From Pseudomonadota bacterium (lineage in GTDB: Bacteria > Desulfobacterota > Desulfobulbia > Desulfobulbales > Desulfocapsaceae), in contig JAHJNL010000042.1 of the NCBI GenBank assembly GCA_018820855.1, positions 16,240 to 80,239 of the forward strand: a stretch of DNA of 64,000 bases, in the 5' to 3' direction. Positions 57,008 to 64,000 of this stretch are shown one piece after another. Position numbers and translations under genes: made by a program. The notes beneath the pieces were generated by a model, which was given only the letters and a program-made list of their open reading frames with translations, made no database searches and had not been told where the DNA came from. Each line of letters starts with the position of its first letter. Position 1 is the first letter of the stretch.

Positions 57008-58712
57008 TATCAGTCAGTACCGTCGCGACTCGGACATTCCGCTCCTGCAGCAGACAGTAGACCAGATAGTTATCGAGATCAGTCAACTGCTGCCCAATGC
57101 CGAAGCCGTCGTATCCCTACCCCAGAAAACACGCTTGAGTTACAAGGAGCTGGACACAGAAGTTACTCTTCTTGCCCGCAGTTTACTGGGAATCGGTGTG
57201 AAAAAAGATGCAAAGGTCGGCATCTGGTCCACCAATAATCTGCAATGGCTGCTGGTTCAATTGGCCTGTGCGCGTGTCGGAGCAGTATTGGTCAATATCA
57301 ATCCTGCCTATACCGCTTCCGAGCTCGCCTATGCCCTGGAACTTGCAGAGGTTGAAATTCTCTTTCTCATCCCGGAATTTCGTCACAGTAATTATATCGA
57401 AATACTCCTCCAGCTTCTCCCGGGGGCAACGCTCTATCAAACACCCGAGCTCCACGATCCCAGTCTGCCCAGACTGCGTAATCTTGTCCTCTACGATCCG
57501 GAAGCCCCTCTTGCAACCTCCCGGCCTGCACCCGGTTTTCTCCTTTGGAAAGATATCCTGGAGGCAGGCAGAAGCATTACTGACCAAGAACTCCTGCTCC
57601 GCCAAGCCACCCTCGCAGCAGAAGATCCTGCCAACATCCAGTTCACCTCCGGCACCACCGGCAGGCCCAAGGCCGTAGTCCTCTCCCACCATAATATAGT
57701 GAATAACGCCTGGTTCACGGCTGAGACAATGCGCTTCGGCAATAAGGACAGGCTCTGCGTACCAGTCCCCTTTTATCATTGTTTCGGTACGGTGCTGGCT
57801 AGCCTTCTCTGTTTCTGTCGCGGGGCCTGTCTGGTCATTCCTTCTCCCCATTTTGATGCAGAAGATGTCCTGCACGCCATAGAGACGGAAAAATGCACCG
57901 CTGTGCATGGAGTGCCGACCATGTTTATTGCCGAACTGGATCACCCGAATTTTTCCGACTACAATCTCTCAAGCCTGCGTACCGGAATCATGGCAGGCGC
58001 ACTCTGTCCTCCCATACTCATAAAACGTGTCATGGAGGAGATGCACTGTCCCGAAATCCTTATAGGCTATGGTGAGACCGAGGCCTCACCCTTGACTCAT
58101 CTCACCGAACCCGATGACACAGTGCTGCACCGTACGGAAACCGTAGGCCGTAACCTTCCTCACCAGGAGGTAAAGGTGGTAGACACAGCCAACAATGAGG
58201 TTGTCAAACCAGGCATCACCGGTGAAATATGCTTTCGCGGCTATCATCTGATGCTTGGCTATTATCGCAATCCGGAGGCAACAGCCAAGGCCATTGACAG
58301 TGCCGGCTGGCTACATTCCGGAGACCTGGGCATTATGGATGATGAGGGTTATCTGCGTATCACCGGCAGATTGAAGGATATGATCATCAGAGGTGGAGAG
58401 AATATTTATCCGCGGGAAATTGAAGAATGTCTGTATAGTCATCCGCAGATAGCAGATGCCGCAGTATTTGCTGTTCCTGATCCGTATTGGGGTGAAGAAA
58501 TCGCTGCCTGGATAAAATTTCACCCTGGAAGCGAGACAAGCTTTGCAGAATTACGAAATTTTCTCCGGTCACGACTTGCCCATTTTAAAATCCCTCGTTT
58601 TATCAAATTCGTAGATACCTTTCCCATGACAGTGACCGGAAAACTCCAGAAATACAAAATGCGAAAGATTGCCACAGAAGAACTGAGCCATGACGAAAAC
58701 GACTACGGTTGA
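56997..58712 (+). CDS. AMP-forming acyl-CoA synthetase
   Basis: A 571-residue ANL-superfamily ligase. The P-loop IQFTSGTTGRPKAVVLSHHN, the A5-like GYGETEASPLTHL, the A8 motif HSGDLGIMDDEGYLRITGRLKDMIIRGG split around the hinge, and the C-terminal lysine in TVTGKLQKYKMR are all present. It activates a carboxylic acid to its CoA ester. Its position after the oxidoreductase genes suggests it acts on the branched-chain or aryl acid, or on a product acid. Start at 56997 is preferred: it overlaps beta by 11 nt with AGGA upstream, and a start at 56949 is inside beta. Its substrate is not determined. Confidence 0.92.
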   Translation: MKLDISQYRRDSDIPLLQQTVDQIVIEISQLLPNAEAVVSLPQKTRLSYKELDTEVTLLARSLLGIGVKKDAKVGIWSTNNLQWLLVQLACARVGAVLVNINPAYTASELAYALELAEVEILFLIPEFRHSNYIEILLQLLPGATLYQTPELHDPSLPRLRNLVLYDPEAPLATSRPAPGFLLWKDILEAGRSITDQELLLRQATLAAEDPANIQFTSGTTGRPKAVVLSHHNIVNNAWFTAETMRFGNKDRLCVPVPFYHCFGTVLASLLCFCRGACLVIPSPHFDAEDVLHAIETEKCTAVHGVPTMFIAELDHPNFSDYNLSSLRTGIMAGALCPPILIKRVMEEMHCPEILIGYGETEASPLTHLTEPDDTVLHRTETVGRNLPHQEVKVVDTANNEVVKPGITGEICFRGYHLMLGYYRNPEATAKAIDSAGWLHSGDLGIMDDEGYLRITGRLKDMIIRGGENIYPREIEECLYSHPQIADAAVFAVPDPYWGEEIAAWIKFHPGSETSFAELRNFLRSRLAHFKIPRFIKFVDTFPMTVTGKLQKYKMRKIATEELSHDENDYG

Positions 58713-58860
58713 CCCGCATGTTTTTTTTACGAAGGTAACAAACTCTCCCGTTGGCATCACCCTGTCGGGAGCGAACCCGGTCGATCTATCTCCACTGTTT
58801 TCAATGAAGAATACGCTCTGATTTACTGGGCAACATCTTTCTGTTTCGTCGCCTTTTCAA

Positions 58861-59628
58861 TTACGAGTCTTCCCTCTCGCTTTTCATCGGCACCATTCCC
58901 TTAAGGATATCTATGGGTAAAGGAAAGACAATGGTCGTTGTATTTTTATCGGTGGAGATATCGTTTAGAGTCTGGAGATATCTCAATTGCATAGCCTGCG
59001 GATTTCTTGAAATAACATTTGCTGCAGCCAGCAACTTCTCAGAGGCCTGCAGTTCACCCTCGGCATGAATAATTTTGGCCCTTCGTTCACGTTCCGCCTC
59101 TGCCTGTTTGGCAATGGCCCGGATCATATTCTCATTGAGATCCACGTGCTTGATCTCAACATTGGTTACCTTGATGCCCCAGGCATCAGATTGTTTATCG
59201 ATGATTTCCTGAAGATCGGCATTCATCTTCTCCCTTTCCGACAACATCTCATCCAATTCATGCTGACCAAGCACGGAACGGAGTGTGGTCTGGGCAAGCT
59301 GACTGGTGGCGTTCAGATAATCTTCCACCTGGATGATAGCTCTCTCCGGATCTACCACACGGAAATAGAGCACGGCATTGACTTTGACGGTCACATTATC
59401 TTTGGAGATAACATCCTGACTGGGAACGTCCATGGTGATCACCCGCAGATCCACCCTTGTTGCCTGTTGGATGCCGGGGATTACCATGCGCAAACCCGGT
59501 CCTTTGACGATCTGAAAACGTCCGAGAAAAAACACCACCAGCCTCTCATATTCTGTGACAATACGTAATGAGAAGACAACAAGCAGAAGCAATAAGACAA
59601 TCGGTACGATAATAGGTGCGGCTACCAT
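58861..59628 (-). CDS. slipin (SPFH/stomatin-family) membrane protein
   Basis: A 255-residue SPFH protein. One N-terminal TM helix (about 5-25) is followed by the stomatin/PHB domain (about 25-185; [40 protein letters not shown]) and a helical C-terminus ([23 protein letters not shown] split near 170). It forms oligomers at membrane microdomains. GGGAGG lies just before the ATG. It is downstream (22 bp) of NfeD, the usual partner protease in stomatin operons. Confidence 0.93.
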   Translation of the reverse strand: MVAAPIIVPIVLLLLLVVFSLRIVTEYERLVVFFLGRFQIVKGPGLRMVIPGIQQATRVDLRVITMDVPSQDVISKDNVTVKVNAVLYFRVVDPERAIIQVEDYLNATSQLAQTTLRSVLGQHELDEMLSEREKMNADLQEIIDKQSDAWGIKVTNVEIKHVDLNENMIRAIAKQAEAERERRAKIIHAEGELQASEKLLAAANVISRNPQAMQLRYLQTLNDISTDKNTTTIVFPLPIDILKGMVPMKSEREDS

Positions 59629-59649
59629 AATTTCCTCCCAGGAAAGATG

Positions 59650-61029
59650 TCAGACAGAATCTATTTCGAGCTCCAATCCATCCCTTGATCGTATTCGTAC
59701 TTTCTGCCCCTTATGGATTGGAGCAGTGCCCACCGCGCGCCATGACTCACCATGAATCCAGACACGCCCCTTGCCATCACTGTCAAAGTCATCGATCGCC
59801 TCACCGATACTGCCAATCAGCTCCCCATCTCCGCAGACTCCCTTCTTATTGCGTAAGCGGATAACATTGTACATAAGCAGAAGCAGTAAAAGCAGAGAAA
59901 GTAGAGCAGTAGAGATAATCAAGACAACTGATATACGCTGACTGCTGTCGTCAAGAAGGATGATAGAGCCAACAACAAAGGCCAGGATACCCCCAAGTCC
60001 CAAGGCCCCGAAGCTTGGCACAAATGCCTCGGCTATCATGAAAACAAGGCCGCAAAAAATCAGGGCAAGACCGGTATAATTCACCGGCAGAATCTGAAAG
60101 GCATAAAAAGCCAGAAGAAGACAGATGGCCCCGACCACCCCCGGAAGCACAAAACCCGGATGAAACAGCTCAAAGATCAATCCGTAGATACCTATGATCA
60201 TGAGGATATAGACAACATTCGGATCGGCAATGGCAGAAAGCAACCTGCTCCGCCAGTCAGGTTCGACAACAGTCAGCTCAAGGTTTTTGGTGGCAAGAAC
60301 CTGGGAAGTTCCACCAATATGAACTTCACGACCATCCAACTGCCCGAGTAGATCTGTGATATCGACCGCGATGAGATCAATGACGTTTTTCTCCAATGCC
60401 TGAACGGCAGTGAGACTCACCCCTTCACGAACTGCCTCTTCAGCCCATTCCTGGTTGCGATTATTGCGGATTGCCAGGGCCTTGATATATGAGGCCGCAT
60501 CATTGATGATTTTCTGCTGCATATGGGAATCTCCCACAGCCTCTGATTTTTCCTGTTCTTCTGCAGAGGGTTTGTCCCGATCAAGACCAAAAGGCAATTT
60601 CCCCAACTGGACAGGGGTTGCAGCCCCAAGGTTGGTTGCAGGTGACATAGCGGCCACATGGCTGGCATAGAGAATATAGGTCCCGGCACTGGCAGCCCTG
60701 GCCCCTTCCGGTGCCACATAGCTGACCACAGGAACGGGTGAACTGAGCAGAACTTTGATAATATCCCGCATGGCGGTATCAAGCCCTCCGGGGGTGTCAA
60801 GCTGCAGGATGACAAGCGCGGCCTGTTCATTGGCAGCAAATTCTATTCCCCTGCTGATATAATCACTGACAGCTCCGGTAATGGGGCCGTCGATGCTAAG
60901 CAGTACACTTTTATCAGACAGGGCAGAAGAAAGAGGGCTGACAGACGACAGCAACAGAGCAAAAGAAAAGAGGAAAACTTTCAGAACCGGCAGAACGCCA
61001 TGTAAGCAACCATGTTTCACACTTTTCAT
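59650..61029 (-). CDS. NfeD-type membrane serine protease (ClpP-like)
   Basis: A 459-residue membrane protein. An N-terminal signal or TM segment (about 10-37) precedes a ClpP-like protease domain (about 40-220) with the nucleophile in RAASAGTYI and a preceding LQLDTPGGL substrate loop. A TM bundle (about 240-390) and a C-terminal OB-fold NfeD domain (about 400-459) follow. NfeD proteases cut stomatin near its C-terminus, and slipin follows in the same operon. GGAG lies 4-6 nt upstream of the ATG. Confidence 0.92.
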   Translation of the reverse strand: MKSVKHGCLHGVLPVLKVFLFSFALLLSSVSPLSSALSDKSVLLSIDGPITGAVSDYISRGIEFAANEQAALVILQLDTPGGLDTAMRDIIKVLLSSPVPVVSYVAPEGARAASAGTYILYASHVAAMSPATNLGAATPVQLGKLPFGLDRDKPSAEEQEKSEAVGDSHMQQKIINDAASYIKALAIRNNRNQEWAEEAVREGVSLTAVQALEKNVIDLIAVDITDLLGQLDGREVHIGGTSQVLATKNLELTVVEPDWRSRLLSAIADPNVVYILMIIGIYGLIFELFHPGFVLPGVVGAICLLLAFYAFQILPVNYTGLALIFCGLVFMIAEAFVPSFGALGLGGILAFVVGSIILLDDSSQRISVVLIISTALLSLLLLLLLMYNVIRLRNKKGVCGDGELIGSIGEAIDDFDSDGKGRVWIHGESWRAVGTAPIHKGQKVRIRSRDGLELEIDSV

Positions 61030-61415
61030 ACGCTCTCCATTGCTGATGAACTACGTCTGAGTGAAGTGGTTATGTCCTATTGTACCATTCAGGTTCATAC
61101 TCAGTAAAGGGTTACTCCTGAAAAAAAAAGAGGAGTGTCCCTGAACTGTAATGAACTTCTCAGCGTTTTCTCTATCTATACGGCAGACAGATTGAATTTT
61201 TCTGCCAAAGGGAGGGGACTGCATTATTAAAGAAAAATAAAATCAGTCCCTCTCTCTACGAATTATTCAAGAAAGTAGCTGAGCTTTGTGGGTAATCTGA
61301 TAAAAAAAACGGCCATACAGAGAACCATTTGAAACGACTTATTTTTTACAAATGTATTCAGAATCACATTGAATTGTGCTAAGATAAAAAGAAAACTTCC
61401 ACGATGAGGTGAGCA
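61030..61415. other. intergenic region with weak hairpins
   Basis: A 386-bp region. Two weak inverted repeats, ACTCCT/AGGAGT (61114-61136) around an A9 run and GGGACTG/CAGTCCC (61215-61250), might end the minus-strand or plus-strand transcripts. No gene is seen. Confidence 0.4.
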
Positions 61416-61601
61416 ATGACAAAAAAAAAGGTAACCTGTCAGATCTGTGAAAAAAAGGTTGATCCATCCACTCTCAGCGGCTGCCATGGATGTGGCAAAA
61501 ATTACTGTCCTGACTGTCAGAGTGCATCCACCGATCAAAAATATTGTAAGGAATGTGTCGGAATGAGCGGTGTAGTGACCCACAAAAAAGCATCTTCATG
61601 A
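61416..61601 (+). CDS. small cysteine-rich zinc-finger-like protein
   Basis: A 61-residue protein with eight cysteines arranged as CQIC, CHGCGKNYCPDC and YCKEC, a pattern for two interleaved zinc sites (treble-clef or RING-like). Basic lysine clusters lie at both ends. Translation from ATG 61416 is supported by AGGTGAG upstream. It could bind nucleic acid or a protein. I recognise no named family and it has no co-directional neighbour. Confidence 0.72.
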   Translation: MTKKKVTCQICEKKVDPSTLSGCHGCGKNYCPDCQSASTDQKYCKECVGMSGVVTHKKASS

Positions 61602-61743
61602 CAAGCTGAAAAAATGATGTCTCCGTGCTCCCGAAAAGAGCAGAGAACGACGGATGGGTAAAGTGTTATAGCAACCAAAACGTGCTGAAAAATTGAGAGG
61701 CAGCCCCATTATCGCACCTCACCTTTTTTACGAGCAAACACAA

Positions 61744-61782
61744 AAAAAGGCCGGAAGAGCTCACTCCTCTTCCGGCCTTTTT
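61744..61782. terminator. bidirectional intrinsic terminator
   Basis: GGCCGGAAGAG (61749-61759) and CTCTTCCGGCC (61767-61777) form a perfect 11-bp GC-rich stem with a CTCACTC loop, flanked by an A-run on the left and T5 on the right. It lies between the plus-strand zinc-finger gene and the minus-strand calcium-repeat gene, so it can serve both. Confidence 0.9.
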
Positions 61783-61890
61783 CATCTTCCGGCACTCACC
61801 TTTTTGTGAAGGTGGCCTTAGGACATCTTCATGTCTTTCATATTCAGCGATTCATCATACCAGTGCGCCAAGGAAACAAGAACCTATCTA

Positions 61891-62997
61891 TCAGGCGACC
61901 AGATCTATCTGCTGGATAGTGCCGGCCAGTCCATTTTCATTCAAAAATATTCCGGTAGACTGTACTTGCCCCAATAAGCTGTTTTGCGAATCTTTGAGTG
62001 AAAAAAGGCTGGCAGCAGAGTCCAGATAAATGGCACCAATTCCTTTTTCACCAAGGGCAAACAATGTATCGTTCCCTGCTTCGTCTTTTGTCCAGATACG
62101 CAACTTGTCATAGATGGAATCATTTTCATCTATCCAGTTATTGCCATCAAGATCATATGCAGCCAAATCCTGGAATCCGTTTCCGCTCTCAGGACCAAAA
62201 AACTCGGAACCGTTATTGATACGATTGTCTCCATTTTTATCAAGGGCCAGAAATCCGCTGCCGGACTTCAGGGTAGAGATCTGGTTTGCTATCCCGTCAT
62301 TATCGATATCAAACGAAAATTTGGTCTCACTCAATTCTGCAGCCTGTCCAGAAAAATTAATCACCAGAGGGTCTTTCAGGGCATCTCCGGCACGGATAGA
62401 GATCTGCTCTTCAGAAAAAAATTCCCGCGACATGTTCAATGCCACCGAAAAATCTATCTCCTGTCCATCTTCGGTCATAATTTTTCCTGAAGCATCAAAA
62501 CTCGTTGATTCATATTCATAATGAGATTCATAGGAATCATAAATCAACCCACCTTCGGAGGGAGATTCTGAGTCTGCACCTTCATTTCCTTTCTGTATTT
62601 CCTGTATCCCGGCAGCAGCATTTTCCTGCCCTGTTTTTTGCGCCTGTACAGCGTCCGGATAATGGATCTTTATCCGTTTGCCTGTCAATCGTTCAATCAT
62701 GGCCTTTAAGATGCGAATATTGAGATCAGCCATGAGTTCTTTTTCCTCAGAACCAGGTTCTGCAACAGCCTTTACCGACCTGCTCCTGATCGCCTGGTCA
62801 GAGAGCGACACCTTAACGGACTCTTGCAGCGAAGCGATCTGTTTTTGCACATCTATCTTCTGCCCCTGCCCGTTCTCACTGGTTGTTGTTGACCGTTCTT
62901 CACCTGGACCCCATACAGTCAGAGATTCTTGTTTCTGGTGTTTTTCAAGAGCTGTTCTTTCGGAATAAAACTGGATGGATGAATCAGCGATTTTCAT
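61891..62997 (-). CDS. calcium-binding-repeat protein of unknown function
   Basis: A 368-residue protein without a signal peptide. The N-terminus (MKIADSSIQFYSERTALEKHQ) is a recognisable opening of a proteobacterial family often annotated as VCBS- or calcium-repeat containing. Acidic loops resembling EF-hand or dockerin-like calcium sites lie in the C-terminal third (FDIDNDGIANQ, LDKNGDNRINNGSEFFG, YDLDGNNWIDENDSIYDKL). GGGAGGG precedes the ATG at 62997. Function unknown. It might be surface-associated through a non-classical route, but that is speculation. Confidence 0.78.
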   Translation of the reverse strand: MKIADSSIQFYSERTALEKHQKQESLTVWGPGEERSTTTSENGQGQKIDVQKQIASLQESVKVSLSDQAIRSRSVKAVAEPGSEEKELMADLNIRILKAMIERLTGKRIKIHYPDAVQAQKTGQENAAAGIQEIQKGNEGADSESPSEGGLIYDSYESHYEYESTSFDASGKIMTEDGQEIDFSVALNMSREFFSEEQISIRAGDALKDPLVINFSGQAAELSETKFSFDIDNDGIANQISTLKSGSGFLALDKNGDNRINNGSEFFGPESGNGFQDLAAYDLDGNNWIDENDSIYDKLRIWTKDEAGNDTLFALGEKGIGAIYLDSAASLFSLKDSQNSLLGQVQSTGIFLNENGLAGTIQQIDLVA

Positions 62998-63355
62998 GGA
63001 GAGCCCTCCCTGGCTTTCACGAAAAAAAGAGGAGCAAGGCCTCCGTTCATCCTTGACCGGGGAGCCTCGACTGAAATTCTGTTAACTATTTATCGGACAC
63101 AGCATGACAAATGTTTAGAAAAAAAGGACCATCTCCATGAAAATGTGTATTTAAATCTATCAGAACGTATTGCCAACAATAACGAAATGATCTAATCCCC
63201 CGATTCTAAAAAGAAGTTATCCTCAGATATTAATTGGTAGAGAGTGCTGTAATGTTGAAGTAAAAAAACCTACTTAAAGACCTACTCTCCACTGTTCTAC
63301 CATCACATGTGATTGACAAAGGATTTCATGTCATTTCTTTTAAATATTCCTGTAA

Positions 63356-63377
63356 AAATGGGTACATATACCCATTT
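63356..63377. repeat. 9-bp perfect inverted repeat with 4-nt loop
   Basis: AAATGGGTA (63356-63364) and TACCCATTT (63369-63377) are exact reverse complements around CATA. It is the first of two close hairpins. Role unknown. Confidence 0.55.
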
Positions 63378-63391
63378 CAAAATTCACCAAT

Positions 63392-63429
63392 CTATGGTTT
63401 AAATGGATCGTAATTCATTTAAACCATAG
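63392..63429. repeat. 14-bp perfect inverted repeat with 10-nt spacer
   Basis: CTATGGTTTAAATG (63392-63405) and CATTTAAACCATAG (63416-63429) are exact reverse complements. It lies 15 bp after the first repeat. An operator, or a hairpin in a non-coding RNA, would both fit; no T-run follows. Confidence 0.6.
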
Positions 63430-63533
63430 GAGAACAATCCCCGCTATTGGACGATTAGCATGTTACTGATATCCAATATGGATTCAGTCTCTGTTCAGAG
63501 GCAAAAGATTGGAAGATCTTTTGCCCTCCCTCT

Positions 63534-63561
63534 CTGTGGGAGCGGATTTATCCGCGAACAG
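63534..63561. repeat. REP-like palindromic element
   Basis: The GGGAG then GCGGAT-TT-ATCCGC core (63542-63555), with flanking CTGT/ACAG arms, closely resembles the REP palindromes of gammaproteobacteria (GGGAGCGG...CCGCGAA). A single copy is visible here, with no reversed partner and no RAYT transposase gene. Confidence 0.55.
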
Positions 63562-63880
63562 GGTTCGATGCCACCCGCTTACCTGGTTGAGTTGTATCGA
63601 GGCTATTCGCAAGTGAAGTCAATCCCACCAATAAAGGTGAATCACCCATTGTTTAGTCGTCGCCAATATTATGGTGTTCATATAGCCAGAAAACAATTTA
63701 AGGAAGGTGGCACTGAACTTTCAAGCCAGGAAAAATCGAATCCACCAAGACCTAGTCAGTGGGCATTGAGATTTTAGTAAATGGAAAAAGGTACCCCATA
63801 CATAAGCAATCTTTGTTACCTTTCCCACCAAATTTGTTCCTGACTGCGCAGTGCCTATTTATAACGAATAGGGATAGATT

Positions 63881-64000
63881 GTGAGCGCGCAGCGATCCAC
63901 AATCTTATCCATGGTTGAACAAGCCCGGGATAATAACAAGGAAATATCTTTTTCAGAGGATTCTTTCAGAAGTGCAACCGAATGGTATGCACTTTTCTCA
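63881..64000 (+). CDS. partial unknown protein at the window edge
   Basis: A GTG at 63881 with AGGGAT upstream opens a frame that runs to the window end (40 codons). The start of the product is MSAQRSTILSMVEQARDNN. An ATG at 63911 is an alternative start. I do not recognise the product and the call rests on an open frame and a plausible ribosome-binding site only. Confidence 0.4.
   Translation, partial: MSAQRSTILSMVEQARDNNKEISFSEDSFRSATEWYALFS

Larger units (their letters stand above)
62998..63880. other. non-coding region with inverted repeats
   Basis: An 883-bp stretch. It contains three listed inverted repeats, one REP-like. A 105-codon frame (63460-63777) crosses the REP-like element and has no homology I recognise, so I treat it as spurious. 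No tRNA or mobile-element gene is visible. Confidence 0.5.

Noticed and set aside
63460..63777. 105-codon plus-strand frame near the right end
   Set aside because: It reads through the REP-like palindrome and has no homology or ribosome-binding site that I can see.
1..64000. CRISPR arrays, tRNA or rRNA genes, phage or intact transposase genes
   Set aside because: None seen on reading the window. This was by eye only, so a tRNA scan could still find a missed one.

Overview
The window looks like a chromosomal segment of a strictly respiratory or fermentative anaerobe, most likely a sulfur-cycle member of the Desulfobacterota (Desulfobulbales-like). This is inferred from the combination of a multiheme cytochrome that is probably a selenoprotein, a Mn-dependent pyrophosphatase, an EF-G2 paralogue, a 2-oxoacid:acceptor oxidoreductase operon, a class III fructose-bisphosphatase, and abundant cyclic-nucleotide and c-di-GMP signalling proteins. 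Almost all of it is ordinary, densely packed chromosome. No rRNA, tRNA, CRISPR array, phage or intact insertion sequence was seen.

Layout. 1-3.6 kb: Lrp regulator divergent from alanine dehydrogenase, a patatin-like phospholipase and a small membrane CxxC protein. 3.7-8.2 kb (minus strand): leucyl aminopeptidase, a class III fructose-1,6-bisphosphatase and a GlpX homologue that has lost metal ligands. 8.4-17.5 kb: CNNM/CBS protein, DegS-like protease plus MgtE, a TPR-methyltransferase, purM, mog and EF-G2. 17.9-23.1 kb: murJ, then a HEAT/cyclic-nucleotide/PilZ protein translationally coupled to a tRNA-dihydrouridine synthase. 23.2-28.5 kb: Sel1 protein, lipoprotein, succinate-semialdehyde dehydrogenase, S4 protein, and a receiver-GAF-adenylate cyclase.

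28.9-31.9 kb: rarA followed, with a 14-nt overlap, by the most notable gene. It is an exported nucleotidase-like/tetraheme cytochrome reading frame interrupted by a UGA in a motif that normally reads Cys-Gly-Cys. A SECIS-like hairpin with a GGUCUG loop begins right after it, so the UGA is probably selenocysteine. 32-39.4 kb: ppaC and assorted envelope or hypothetical genes (AIM24/GYF, TerB-like, SprA-like metalloprotease, M18 aminopeptidase, lytic transglycosylase).

39.8-49.7 kb: a surface and c-di-GMP block. It holds a TolC/LapE-like outer-membrane channel, LapG protease, a LapD receptor with degenerate GGDEF and EAL, and then a LysM-FecR protein coupled to a CHASE2-PAS-GGDEF-EAL protein. 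No LapA-type adhesin is visible. 50-58.7 kb: a Lon-like protease, then an amino-acid catabolic operon (Leu/Phe/Val-type dehydrogenase, three-gene 2-oxoacid oxidoreductase, acyl-CoA synthetase). It would convert amino acids to 2-oxoacids and acyl-CoA, and fits with ald and gabD elsewhere in the window. 58.8-61.6 kb: slipin/NfeD pair and a small zinc-finger-like protein. 61.9-64 kb: a calcium-binding-repeat protein, then about 0.9 kb of non-coding DNA with three inverted repeats (one REP-like) and a partial unknown gene at the edge.
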